Of a stretch of 64,000 nt of DNA, positions 1 to 12,081 are shown piece by piece. A program made the position numbers and the translations under genes. Below the pieces are notes generated by a model. It searched no databases and was not told the origin of the DNA. It saw only the letters and a list, made by a program, of their open reading frames with translations. The DNA is from Gliomastix tumulicola (Eukaryota; Ascomycota; Sordariomycetes; Hypocreales; Bionectriaceae). The DNA is taken from contig BCHX01000004.1 in assembly GCA_001599755.1 (NCBI GenBank), positions 4,216,001 to 4,280,000 on the forward strand. The letters run 5' to 3'. Numbering within the stretch: position 1 is the first letter of the stretch; every line of letters starts with the position of its first letter.

Positions 1-209
1 CTCACCTCTCCCTCTCCGTGGACTGCTTCCGTTTCCTTTCTTGCGTATCTGGCAGGGTTCCACTCCAAGCTGCCCTCCCAGGACCGTCTGCTTTGGGCCA
101 AAAGTCTTTCTAGCACACCAGCACACCAGCGTCTCTTCTCTTCTCCTTTTCTGGCCAGATATATATGAGGACGCTGCTTATCATGCCGCTGCTTTACTGA
201 CCCAAGAAA

Positions 210-2858
210 ATGGTGGGAAAAAAGAGAAAGCTGCAGAAAGCGGCGGTAGGCGGTGCTAAGGAGAGGCATAAACGTGCCGCAAAGGTGCGGCTTGCCTCAA
301 ATGCCGCCCTGCCTCTTGGCCTCGAAGCAAGACTTCCACGGCCAAAGACATCGGGGAAGCATCACTCGTACTTTGAATTCGTGGAGAATGCGGATAAAAA
401 GAAGAAGCTCGATTACCAGGTAGTCTTTATTGGTCGCCACAGCAAAGGTCTGGTCGGAGAACTCACCGCTTTGTAGGTCACAAACGACCAGAACCCGCCG
501 CCCGGGTTCACTTTCATCCCTATCGGCAACCCGCAGCTCACCACAGCTTGCAAAGAGCTCTCCCGAGAGAAGGGTGCTATGATCTTTATCGTGTCGGCAT
601 GTTGACTCGATGATCCCCTCCCTGCACCTTCCATCGACTAACCTTGAACAGGCCACTGGAATCACAGACCCGACCCAAATCTCTCATCATATCCACAGGA
701 CAGGCCATCACATCCGAGAGTCCATTGTTGATGAAGCCAAGTCCACGTTGTCGCATTTGCCTCCAACGGCGACGACTGTCTCCAACGGGCGGCCAGAGCC
801 TCTGCCAGGATCACAGGATGAGTATACCAAACAAGTCAATGGCGTCATTCGAGATCTGTTCCCTCGCATCCCGCACACTGACCGCCAGGCCATCATCGTG
901 CATGCCTTCAACCTGGTGAGTCTGCCTGGCATCGCATAATCGGGTGGAATTTGTGGCTTACTTTGCATAGTCAATGAGGCACCATGATCCCAAGCCAGTT
1001 GGACTTTGCGAGGATCTGCCTCTTTCACGACGGGTTCAGCTCGCAGTATTGGCACACATACGCCACACGCACACCAGGTATGACCAGCTGCTCCGAGAAA
1101 CAAAGTGGGAACATGCAAGGAAAGTCGTCGAGAAGCTCTGCCTTGACGTCATCGTCAGGTGGCGGGGCGACGAAGAAACCGGGCGAGACCAACTGGATGA
1201 AATCTTGAGAGAGGTGGTTGTCATCTCAGATTCCGATGATGAAGAAGACTTGGATGAGTCGGAGCAGGAGCCCACCGAGTCCTCCAGTGATGACTCACAG
1301 GAGAAAGCCCAACCGCAACCGCAAGTTGCTACTCCGGGTGAGCTTGTTGATCGGCGGGCGTCCCTGGACCATCCAGCTCGGGAGATCCCTCATTGGAATG
1401 ACAATGTGATTCAAGGTGAGAATGACGTGCAGATATTGCATGAGCATATGACTGCCAGAAGCGAGCAGCGCGGCTTCAAAAGGTATCGCGCTTGGGAGTT
1501 GGCGCTGCAGAGAAACCGCGGGGAGCTCGAAGCCTACCGCCCTGATGCCAACAGGCAGAGCAGTGCCAGGCCAGGACCAGACGCTCGAGTGTCAATGGCC
1601 CCGGAGGAGGCTAGGCCGATCAACGTGTCCGTCGGATCTGTGCCTACTTCCAACGGGTTTGTTCCCCCTCAAGCCCACCGGCCTCAGCCTGCTCTCACCG
1701 CTCCTGGCTCTTATCCCGGCCCTTCTTCTACCGCGCTGCCGAACGCGCCGGTCATCGCAGTCAATAACAGTCGAGCTCCGTGGACACCAATCATCCGGCA
1801 TGTCTCCCCAAGCACGCACCGCCTGGAAGACATGCTGGTTCGCTCAATCGAGCCCACGTCACCGGAAGACTCCAATCACCCCTCGTTTATGCATCCCCAG
1901 CAGAGTCTTTCCGATTTTCCGTCGTCCACCCGACATGATATGCCGTATCGCCCAGCGGAGGCAGGACCTGAGCCACGAACTTGGAGCATCCCGCCCCCTG
2001 CTGAACGCCCCTTGATGACTGAACGTATACACCAAGAGATCTCATCGCCCGGCGGTCGCCGGGTTGGCTATGGAGAAGACCACAGCCCACGTCATGGCTA
2101 TGCTTCCCATTATATTGACCCGGCGATGTCCAGACTACGTTCCCCTGTTGCTTTCTCACAGCCGCAGGTAACCGGCCCGCCGAATGCGTCACACCGAACA
2201 GTTGTCGTGAATGCACCGCGTCCTGGCGAGCACTCAAACCCGATCGTTATGGAAGATCGGGGGGCTTTCTTCCAGAGAGTGCAGACACCAGCGAATGGAG
2301 CCGGGCACCACAATGTAACAACCTTTGAGAGGCCGGCACAGTGGTTGAATCAGTCTCTGCATCGGGGATCTGGCGCACCTGGGGGGAGTGCATGGGACGA
2401 AAGACCCAGGGTCGTGGGGCCCCGGCGAGATGATCCCGATGTTGACATGATTGCTGCACCCGTCGGTGGCGGATCGGGCTTTCATGTACCACGGGTGACA
2501 TATCCATCGCCAATGCCTCCGCCGGCACCTCGCCCAGTAGGCTATGGAGAGTTGTCTTCAGTGAATCCGGGCCACGGAGTAGCTGTTACGACACCGGTGT
2601 ATGGTGCAAACTTTGACCATCGCCCCACTGCTGAGATGTGAGTGAACTTGTGGCTGAATTTGCGAATGATATCAAGACATGTCGCTAATACGAGGCAACT
2701 ATAGGTATATCGCTCATCGACCCTACGAAGCGGTACCGCACTATCAGCAACCCGTTTACCGACACTACCAGAATGAACAGGCTACGGGAGATAGACAACA
2801 TCCCGACCAGAGGCTGGGCCCTCAACATCGTCGAGAGAGTGTCATCGTCATTGATTAG
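210..2858 (+). CDS. DUF2293 domain protein, probably nuclear
   Basis: Five exons: 210-419, 477-596, 652-915, 971-2637, 2705-2858 (804 aa). The N-terminus is very basic (KKRKLQK and following residues). The block from about residue 71 (NPPPGFTFIP, CKELSREKGAM) to about 275 (DLFPRIPHTDRQAI, LSRRVQLAVLAHIRH) matches the fungal DUF2293 family, whose biochemical role is not known to me. Directly after the domain comes EVVVISDSDDEEDLDE, and the protein ends in SVIVID; both look like SUMO-interaction motifs. Residues about 300-790 are Pro/Ser/Arg-rich and probably disordered. Intron 420-476 and intron 916-970 have canonical ends. The second intron is either GC-AG at 597-651 or GT-AG from 591; both keep frame. 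The last intron (2638-2704) splits an ATG codon. A nuclear site is inferred from composition only. Confidence 0.88.
597..651 (+). other. probable GC-AG intron in the DUF2293 gene
   Basis: The exon reads ATC GTG TCG and is followed by gcatgt; the intron closes with cttgaacag before GCC ACT GGA. The joined protein reads IFIVS-ATGITDP, fitting my recollection of a conserved IVS in this family. A canonical donor (gtgtcg) six bases upstream at 591 would also keep frame but would remove Val-Ser and is a poor match to GTAAGT. Confidence 0.55.
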
Positions 2859-3338
2859 TTGTGCTTCTCATACGACGTCACGAGCGGCACAACCTGAGAA
2901 GAGGCCGAATTTTCATGTCAACGAGCAACGGGCATGTTTGGATTGCGCTTGGGATTCCAAGAGCAGCGATTGTGTGAATGGCGTTAGGCGCGATTAGACA
3001 GAGGGATTTGGTTCAGTGTGTTTATGGGGGATATGGCGGCATTTTGTGATCTGAATGATACCCGTTTTATAGCGCTTCATGATTGAAACCTTCCACTGGT
3101 AGAATACAATACCATTCACCGGATATCGCAACAAGATCAATCTCATGAAGAATGTCTAGAAATGGTGAAGATGGTTGTGGCCAGTGCGCCCCACAATTGT
3201 GCTTATCAGCACACCCCGCGAGCGATAAGACTTTTTTTCTCCAAACGATTTTTATTTTTTCGACGCTGCCCAAGACACACCGACCGTTGGCCAAACCGGA
3301 GAATATTTCATGTCTATGTGAATCTGTCTCTGACCAAG
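2859..3338. other. intergenic region between the DUF2293 gene and rrp12
   Basis: About 480 bp between two genes on the same strand. It should hold the 3' UTR of the first and the promoter and leader of the second. It has T-rich stretches near 3230-3260. No TATA box, repeat or RNA gene stands out. Confidence 0.6.
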
Positions 3339-6300
3339 ATGGCGACCCCGTCATTAGCAGAGAAGCTTGACAAGATCAAGTCTCCTGGCCTTCAAAGCCA
3401 GAAGAGGGTAAGAAGAACCGCAATGGCCATCCAACCCTGGACATTCCACTGATGTCGTTGCACCATAGACTGTCGTCGTTCTTCACTCCATTGAATCGAC
3501 CCTCAAGGAGCAGAACACCGCACCGACGCCCACGGGTTACTTTGCAGCGCTCCTCGCCCTTCTACAACAAGCGAGCCAGAACGACACCGTCAATCCCGAA
3601 TTAGCGACCCCGGTCGTCTATCTTCTCGATGTCGTGACGCCCTTTGCCCCGCAGCCCTTGCTGCGCTCCAAGTTCACACAGATCCTGTCGCTGCTTGCTC
3701 CGGTCCTGCTTATGCAAGATGCTGAGGCGATCCTCCTCCGATCGTCAATTGGGTGTCTGGAGTCCCTTCTTCTCGCACAGGATTCGTCGTCGTGGGAGCT
3801 CTCCGTGTCGCAGATCGGCCCCCGGAGAGCTGTGGCTGGACTGTTGAACCTGTCTCTCGACCACCGACCCAAGATTCGCAGACGAGCACAGGATGCATTG
3901 AAGAAAGTCCTTCGGAACCCGCCGCCGAGTCCATCGTTGGACCACCCTGCCGCAGATATGTGCGCCCAGACGGCTAGCAAGAACCTGGAGGACCTGGCTG
4001 GCAAGGCCGCCCAGGCCCGCAAGGGGAAGAAGTCCGCCGAGACTGCCCACGATCCGGCGCTGATCCATGCGCTGCAGCTGGTCAAGACTGTGGCCGCGGC
4101 AAGCGGAGGGTGGCCGAGCAAGAAGATTGAGTCGCTGTGCGAGTTGCTGCTGGGCATCGCAAAGACTGGAAACGAGTACATGACAATGGCCGTTTTCGAC
4201 ATCTTCGAGATGATCTTCGAGAGCATGACCGATGAGGTCTCCTCGGCCAAGCTGCCGAGGCTTATGGAGATCATCTCGGAGCTGCGACCCGCTGCCAACG
4301 ACACCCAGCTTGTCCCCCCTTGGCTGGCGATTCTGTCTCGAGGCTACGACGTGTCTGCGCAGGTCGAGCCTGAGGAGACGTTTCAAAACCTACCCGAGCT
4401 GTTCGCCATGGTTGCTCAGTTCTTGCAGTCGCCGTCTGACAACATCAGGATATCGGCATCTGAGTGTCTTGTCTCCTTCATGGCCAACTGTATCCCTGCC
4501 CAGGTCATTGTCGACCCCTCCATATATGATGAGAAGGTCTTGGAGAAGATTGCCAGGACGGCCGAGTCTCTATTAACCGTGCAGTACCAGGCGGCCTGGC
4601 TCCAGACCTTCAATGTTTTTGGTGCCATGTTTGACTCGCTGCGCTGGAGGTCCTTCCCAATTCTTCTAAGCATCACTAAGACGATTGGTGAGATTCGAGA
4701 GAACTCGTCATTCAGAAATAAAAAGGAGGCCGACGAGGTCATTGGAAAGGCGGTGCGAGCCATGGGACCCGAGGCTGTCCTTTCCGCTCTCCCTCTGAAC
4801 CTAGTCAGGCCGGCAAAGGGCCAGGCGGGTAGAGCCTGGTTGCTCCCCATCCTCAGAGACTATACTAGCAACACCAACCTAAAGCACTTCAAGACGGAAA
4901 TGGTTACGCTCAGCCAGCTGATGTTCCAGAAGGTGCTCGACCACGGGGAGGCGGAGAAGACCATGGAGATCAAGATCTACGAGACTGTCGTGCAGCAGAT
5001 TTGGTCCATCCTCCCGGGATATTGCGACCTGCCGCTTGACTTGCAGGAGGCTTTTGACCAAGAATTTGCTGAAATGCTGGCCAACTTGCTGTATAAGCAA
5101 GTTGAATTGCGCCTGGATGTGTGTCGCAGCTTGAGGACCCTGGTGGAATCGAACCAGGCGATTGCGGATATTGATAGCGAGGAGGAGGAAAATATGCAGT
5201 TGCAGAGCCGGGTTTCTCGGGAAACTGCCCGCCAGAACCTCAAGTATCTGGGAACCTTCGCCGGCAACATGCTGGCCGTTCTGTTCAATGTCTATACGCA
5301 GACGCTGCCGCAGAGCCGCGGCCCAATCCTCCAGACCGTCAACGCATTCCTCAGCATCACGCCCGATGCGGAGGTCATACAGACCTTCGACCGTGTTAGC
5401 AAGATGCTCGCTGCTGAGCTGCAGAAGGAGTCCACCCCGGCCGAGAAGGCCCAAAAGGCGAAGGACCACATGCCCTCGACTGCACAGACGCTCATGGATC
5501 TCGTTATTACCATGTCTGCATATCTACCGAGGGAGAGTTTCAGTGCTCTGTTCGAGATTGCGTCTGTTGTCATCTACAAGCAGGATGAGCCTCAGCTCCA
5601 AAAGAAGGCCTACAAGCTGATTCCCCGTCTGGCTGACAGCGAGATTGGCAAGACAGCCCTGAAGGAGAGGTCCGCTGAGCTCCAGACCCTCATTCTCTCC
5701 AGCTCTGGCAAGGTCTCGGCTCCGGCGAGACGGGAGCGCCTCTCAGCTATTCTCACCCTCCTCCCCTTTGTGCCTGACGACTCTCTTCACTTTATCCCGT
5801 CCGTGCTGAGCGAAGTTGTCATCTGCTGCAAGGAGAACAACGAGCGTGCCCGAGAGACAGCATACGAGCTGCTGGTGCAGATGGGCCATCGCATGACCGA
5901 CGCTGCTGGTGCCAAGATCGACAACACAAAGGTTTCACACATGCCCGCCGGCGCCCCTGCCGGTACGGCAAACATCGAAGAGTTCTTCACCATGGTCAGC
6001 GCCGGTCTTGCGGGAAGCACGCCGCACATGATCTCTGCGTCGATCACCGCCATTAGCCGCCTGATGTACGAGTTCCGGTCGTCGCTGAGCGAGCAGACCC
6101 TCTCCGATCTCGTTCAAACCATGGATCTATTCCTCACGTCAAACAATCGCGAGATTGTGAAGAGCTGCCTTGGTTTCGTCAAGGTCTGCGTCATAACTCT
6201 GCCCGTCGATCTCATGCTGCCTCGCCTGGCGACCCTTGTACCGAACCTCATTGTCTGGAGTCACGAGCACAAGAGCCACTTCAAGTCGAAGGTGAAGCAT

Positions 6301-7101
6301 ATCATCGAGCGCATGGTGCGACGCTTCGGATACGATAACATCCACAAGGCCTGTCCTGAGGAGGACAGGAAGCTCATTGTCAATATCCGCAAGACCAAGG
6401 AGCGTAGCAAGAAGAAGAAGGACGCTGCCAAGGCAGCCCACGACGACGAGGATAGCGGCGACGACGACGAGGGCCCGTCGAAGAGGCAATTCGAGAACGA
6501 GTACGACCAAGCACTGTACAGCAGTGACTCAGACTCAGATGGAGACGATGAAGAGCCCGGCTCTCGGCCTGGGAAGAAGGGCAAGAAGGGCGGCCAGACT
6601 TACATTCTCGAAGAGGACGAGCCCCTCGACCTTCTCGACAAGAAGGCGCTCGCCAACATTTCCTCCACTAAGCCCTCGCGCGCTCGCAAGCCGCCCACGA
6701 AGACCAAGGCCAAGGTCGACATGGACGGCAAGCTCATCCTGGGCAAGGACAGCGACGACGAGGAAGAGGCCATGGATGTCGACCAGCCGGAGAACTCGGG
6801 CGTGGGTGCGTACGTCGCCGCGCTCAAGGGCAAGGACGTGGGGAAGCGCGGCCGGGGCGGCAAGATCAAGTTCTCGAACCGGAAGAGCAAGGATGACGAG
6901 GACATGGACGAGATGGACGAGGGCGATGCCGTGGCCATTAAGAACAAGATGAGCCCGCGAGGAGGCAACAAGTTCCGCGGTGGCAGGGGAGGAGGGCCGC
7001 GTAGCGGGAAGGGTGGTATCTCTGCTGGGAGGAGAGGACTTGGTGTCGAGAAGCGCCATGGCCCGTCCGGTGTTGGAAAAGGGGGTAGAGGACGGAGATG
7101 A
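3339..7101 (+). CDS. RRP12: Rrp12-like ribosome biogenesis factor (NUC173 domain)
   Basis: Two exons, 3339-3407 and 3469-7101, give 1233 aa, close to yeast Rrp12 (about 1230). The start is the ATG in aagATGgcg, which opens MATPSLAEKL before a short intron (3408-3468). The body is a long helical HEAT-repeat-like array (for example YDEKVLEKIARTAESLL, VLSEVVICCKENNERARETAYELL) containing the NUC173 region. The last 200 residues are low complexity: K/D/E-rich blocks, then an RGG-type tail (GGRGGGPRSGKGG). Family knowledge: Rrp12 is a karyopherin-like factor needed for 18S rRNA maturation and export of both pre-ribosomal subunits, found in the nucleolus, nucleus and cytoplasm. The frame is open throughout and looks functional. 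It faces the HET gene end to end with a 257-bp gap. Confidence 0.94.
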
Positions 7102-7358
7102 GAGCCAGTCACTTGGATGGCTGCGTTTGACCCGTCGATATATAGTTGACGCGAATCTTTCCTTACTCTATTAAGCATGATATCACGCATTTCCTACCAA
7201 ATTAAAATTGAAACCAGCCCTCCCTTTCTGGTGTAACCATCCAGAACCGGTACTACATCTAAGTGTAACCCTGTCTGTCCAACCCGAGGGTAAACGCCCT
7301 CACATAATATCAGCCGCCCAAATATAGCCAACGAAGAGAAGCACAGTCACAGCCATCC

Positions 7359-9566
7359 TCATGATATCGTAAACACTTCTTCCTCAGCGCCCGTCTCCAA
7401 CGCCTCCCCGCTCATCATCCCATGCATATAACACTCTCCCAGCAGCTTCCACCGCCCCCCAGCCTCAGGCCTCAGCACGTACGGTACCCTCCCGCCGTAC
7501 AGCACGACGACGACGTCCCCGTGCTGCATGACGTCCGGGCCGAGGAGATAGTACCCGCGCTCCGTGACGCCGAAGCGCCGGTACCGCGAGACGAGCGTGG
7601 CCTCGTGGCTCCATTTGTACGGCGTGCCGCGCTTGGCCACGGCGCGCAGGTCGTCGGATATCGGGACCGGTGAGGGGGAGTTGGACGTCGAGGAGACGAG
7701 GTACGCCGCGCCGTTGGCGAGCCAATCGGTCTCAGCGACGGTGTCAGACGCGGCGTGGCGGATGGCGCGCTCGGCGCCGATGCAGGCGTTTGTGAGCGTG
7801 TGTATGAGCGCGAGGAAGGCCGGGCAGCGCCCGTCCACATACTTCTCGTCAAGCGTGAAGTCCGTCTTCTGACACATATCCGTCCAAAGACTCGGGAGCG
7901 GTGGCGGCGGCGGCTGCGTGGGAGGTGTGCCCGTTCTCGACGGCGAGGACTGTCGTCCCGTGCGCATGTGGAACGTGTACCCGTTGAACGGCACCCAGCA
8001 CCTTGCCACGGCGTCCACGCGCACGCCCTTGATGTGCAGCAGCTTGGCGCGCTTCTCGATGCGCAGGTCCGCGCCCGTCCGGTCGCCGCAGGCGCGGTGC
8101 GGCGTGTCCGGGCTGCTGATGACGTGGATGGGCAGGACGCGCCAGTCGGGCACCCAGGACGGGAGGGCGATCCTGCGGCGGAGGGCGCGCGAGGCGCGGT
8201 TTGGCGACTGGACGTTGTGGCAGGCCGAGAGGAGGATGAGGGACGAGCCGCTGCCGCTGCCGCTGCCGCCGCCGGTGAGGGCGCGGATAGCGACGTCGGT
8301 GTAGACGTCGCGGACAGAGCGGCGGTAGTCAGGCTCGATGCCGGCGAGGCCGTCTTCGGTGCTAGTGTCGTTGCCACTGCTCTCGCGGAGGGAGAAGTGG
8401 CCGAGGAAGGCGTAGACGTGGTCACGCGGGTCCTTGGAGGAGAGATGGCGGGCGCGGTGCAGCTCGTAGATGAAGCTGCCCCTGTGCACCTCCCCTTCAG
8501 TGACAGCGGTGGCAGAGGATGAGGATGAGGAGGAGGAGGAGGTACATAAGGACGAAGGATCCTTGAGCTCGGGCTCGACGAAACGCTGGTAGAGGTAGCC
8601 GATGCCAGGCGTGAAGACGTGGAAGCGCGTGCGCAGGAAGTGGTAGTTGACATTGAGGACGGTCGCGACAGCCGACAGCTGGTCCCAGTCGAGCTCGGCG
8701 TCGCCCCAGAAGAGCGTCGCCGGAGTTGCTGTGCCGATCTCCTGGACGATCCAGATGCGCGTGAACTGGGAGGTGTCAGTCAGTCAGTCAGACCTGGCTC
8801 TCAAAAACGGTTCATGATCCTATGGCCGACTCACCCACGGCAGCTTCGTCAGCTTCGCCAGCGGCACCCACGGCTCCTGACTCTGGCTCCCCAGCTCCTC
8901 CGAGTGCCGCCTCCGAAACTCCTCATGCGCCTTCTCGTCCCGGAACACGCCGTCCAGATACTCAACCATCCGCACCGCGTCTCCCGCCACGCCCTCCGGA
9001 TCCCGGCCCAGCCAGACGAGCACCCGCTCCGCGCCCTTGTAGATGGCGTTCATCAGCCGGACCTGCTGGCTGCGCTCGGCCACGTCCGCCTGGTTGATGC
9101 AGATCTGGTCGGCCCAGAGCCGCCGGGGCCGGTCCGGCAGGCGGAGACGCTGCAGCGCGTCGTCGATGCTCTCCGTCAGCGGGAGGATGAGCGGCTGCTC
9201 CTCTTCTACTCCTCCTCCTCCTCCTCCTCCTCCTTCTCTCTCTTCCTGGGGACCGTGACCGCAGCGCAGCTCGGCGCAGCGCGTGCCCGTGCCCCAGACG
9301 TAGGAGACGGCCTCGTACGGCGCCGCGAGGGACGGCAGCTCCTCCTCGGCGAGGTGGGCGACGAGGGGATCGCCGCGGACGCCCGGCTGCAGCGTGAGGA
9401 TGCGGATGGACGAGTCGCTGCCGAGCGGCGTGTATGCAAAGGTGTTCCTCGCGCTGATGGCCGGGCCGGGGAGGAGACTGCCTGTGTTGGTCCGTCTGAG
9501 CGGGTTCTGCTGCTCCCTCTGGATGGGGAACGTCCTGGCGGTTGGCGTCCTGCCCGGGGCAGCCAT
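7359..9566 (-). CDS. heterokaryon incompatibility (HET) domain protein
   Basis: Two exons on the minus strand, 9566-8835 and 8765-7359 (712 aa); the intron 8834-8766 has gtgagt and cag ends. The HET domain lies at about residues 85-255 with its usual marks: YEAVSYVWG, LTESIDDALQRLRL, RRLWADQICINQADVAER, RVLVWLGRDPEG, FTRIWIVQEIG. A later block, SKDPRDHVYAFLG, is also typical of HET proteins. The start at 9566 (MAAPGRTP) is the last ATG before the conserved part; three further in-frame ATGs upstream are less likely. Family knowledge: HET domains trigger cell death after fusion of genetically different hyphae, but most copies have no known partner. A nine-glycine run inside the domain and a serine run near residue 330 are coded by CTC/TCC microsatellites. 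No neighbouring NLR or het-c-like gene is visible. Confidence 0.9.
9209..9233. repeat. CTC trinucleotide microsatellite inside the HET gene
   Basis: About eight CTC units on the plus strand, read as a glycine run on the minus strand. They sit between YVWG and the LPLTES block of the HET domain. Such tracts often vary in length between strains. Confidence 0.85.
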
Positions 9567-10170
9567 GCTGATGGTAAAGAGACGGACTCCAAGAATGATA
9601 ATCGGTGTTCTTGCCCGGAGACGAGAGATGCGGCCGGTGGGAGAGGGAGGAGCCCTGGCTAGCATTTTCCCCTCTGCCCGCCTGCCTTCCACCTCCGCCG
9701 CTGTCACTTGCTTGCGAACGACGAGAACAGTGTCTTAGGAGCGCAGGGAGACTGAGATCGAACTCCCGCGGCTTGCTCGGCAGTCCATCATCACGATGCA
9801 ACGGTCAATTGGAGAGAAAGTGAGTCTGGTAGTAACAGTTCATGGCTCGTTTGGAAAAGACCAGGGTCAGCACTTAGCACTGTCGCAGGGGAGTCACAAG
9901 CCGGAGCCGGGTGGAGAACAGGCCGATCATGTCGACCTCATGGCGCTTATTATCGCCGTTGGATTCGAAGTAGAAAAAGTCGAAACAGTACTCATTGAAT
10001 TCATTACGAAACTGCCTATTGATTAAAATCCCGTCGCCTTCCACGACGTCCATGCGTCGAAATAGGGTATCAACCGTGTACCGTATATGTGCCCGTTGAC
10101 AGAAGAAAAGGTAAACCCAAAAAAAGTAAGAAAAAAAAAAAGATGGCAACCCTGTACGCTGTGTGCGACA
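9567..10170. other. intergenic region: HET promoter and 3' flank of the phosphatase-like gene
   Basis: About 600 bp. An A-rich run at about 10120-10141 lies just beyond the stop codon of the minus-strand phosphatase-like gene. No core promoter element or RNA gene is evident. Confidence 0.55.
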
Positions 10171-12081
10171 TCAGATGCTCTCGCGCACAGCCACAGGACT
10201 GGCCCCGACCAGGCTCACTTCGTCATCGTCCTTCCAATGGCTGTTGAACTCCCTCGTCTTGGCCTGCGACGGCTGCTTGACTGCCAGTCCCGCGCCGCTG
10301 GCTCCCTGAACGGCCCCGTCATCATCGGGCCCCTTCAACTCCCAGCTGCCGATCCGCTCCTGCTGAGCCCCTGCCTTGGTCACTTCCATGTCCGCGTCGT
10401 CGGGCTTCTTCTCCTGGCCCTTGAATCCTCCCTTGAATCCTGCTATCGCGCTGGTTCGCTCCTCAGGCGCCACCCGGATGAATCGGAATCCTCCACAGTG
10501 GTAGAGTATAGAAGTGATGATGCCGCCAACGGTGCCGAAGATGATAGCTCCAATAATGCCCGCGATGACTGGGTGCATGTTTTTGGCATTGAGACCGTAG
10601 TGGTTGCCGTTGTCGTCATCGCCGGTGTTGATGGTCTTGCATACATCATACAGGTTCATCGACGTAGGGCAGAAGGGGGCTTGCTGCGAATTGCAGACAT
10701 CGCACCACTGGTCGCTGCTCAGACCCTGCTCGTTCACCTTTCGTGCGAACGACGTGTACGGGATGCTCTGGCCGCTCATGCCGGAGCCGAGCATGGAGAA
10801 GCCTTCGAACGGCGTGTCCTCATCAGTATTCTCGCGGTAGTACAGTCTGACGTCGAGGTTCTCCTCAGCTGGCATGACGTCTGAGGTTTGGTCGTCGGTG
10901 CTGATCAGTTCGATGACCAATGCCGCACCGTGGTCAGGGAAGCGACTGAACGGGCCCGAGGCGAGGTTCTCCCGTGTAAGAAGACCTGCGAAGGAAAGGA
11001 AAGACATGAGCGGCTCGTACGAGCCAAACATGATGGACAGCTTATCGTGAGAACCGGCCCAGCGGATGTTGCTCTTGAGCTGGTCAAGCATCTTCCTCGC
11101 AAGGGACCGGCCGGCTACCGTTGTAATGATGGTGGCGTCCTCATTGCTGCCGGCAGCTGTGTCTGGGGTCGTGAGTTTGGCCCGCGCAAGAGCGAGCGCA
11201 TTGGCCTCCAACTCGGTGAGCGTCTCGTTGGCATTGTTCAGGCCGTCAAAGACAGTCTCGTTGTGAGCGTACATGTACCTTGCCCACTCGTAGATCTCGT
11301 ATGCGTTCCAAAAGTTCGCATCGCTCTGCATAATGGATCCGGCTCCCTCCAAAATGCTCGAGGAAACGAGATCCTGATAGAAGCCCAAAGTGTCCTCAAA
11401 GTACGTCTTCATGTCGTCCGTCTCTCTAAGCACTGTTTGTGTTTGGTTGGACCACTCGCTGCAACCGACAGTGCCTTGGATACTATAGGAGAACGTTAGC
11501 TAACTCATTGATTCACTGCGACCATTGAAAGAGAAAGAAGGGGGGCTGAAGGGCTAAGGGCTGTCTTCTTACCCTGGCGAGTTCTTGTCCAACGATGACA
11601 ACGCCTGAACCAGGGGATACTGGTAGCCGTCCAAGGGAAATTCGATGAGATCACTGCCGTTGCCGGCTAGATTGCGTGCCATGTCGTCGGTGACACTCCC
11701 AGTGACGGGAGGGTACAGAGCCTGCATGAAAGCAAGTGCACCGGCGACAATCCACTGCTCATCGCCAGAGGTAACGTCGACCTGGATGTTCTCAAGGGAC
11801 TCTGTCGAGATGCCCTGGATTGGCGCAGCAGTTACAGAACTGCTGGTACTTCCCGAGGTCTGGTTGAGGTAGCGGGCGCGGAAGGCTAGACCTTGTCTCC
11901 AGAGCTGTTGGGCGCCCTCAGGGACGAGGACCTCATCGCTTGAGCTGTAGTAGGGCGTCTTGTCGCCATTGTTGATGAACGCGACGGCAGCCCAGACCCG
12001 GATCCCCGCCTCATCACTGGTCGACTGTGCTGTGATGGCGGGGAGCGCCGAGGCGAGCAGGGTGTATGCGAGTGATTTCAT
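10171..12081 (-). CDS. membrane-anchored histidine-acid-phosphatase-like protein, probably inactive
   Basis: Two exons, 12081-11573 and 11482-10171 (606 aa), intron 11572-11483. Residues 1-18 form a signal peptide (hydrophobic core ending in ITA). The ectodomain follows the branch-2 histidine phosphatase pattern, with several N-glycosylation sequons (NQT, NGS, NET) and paired cysteines near the end (CDVC, FCPTS, DVC). A single transmembrane helix at about 473-497 (VIAGIIGAIIFGTVGGIITSI) is followed by a cytosolic tail of about 110 residues. The catalytic RHGxRxP motif reads NNGDKTP at 37-43, and the C-terminal HD pair appears as SY at about 324-325. Both catalytic histidines and the leading arginine are therefore absent. 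I infer a type I membrane pseudophosphatase; the ligand is unknown. Distant homology is recognised from fold-level motifs, not from a search. Confidence 0.85.

Noticed and set aside
7472..8653. 393-codon alternative minus-strand frame within the HET gene
   Set aside because: Ser/Thr/Arg/Ala-rich out-of-frame shadow; the HET frame carries the conserved motifs.
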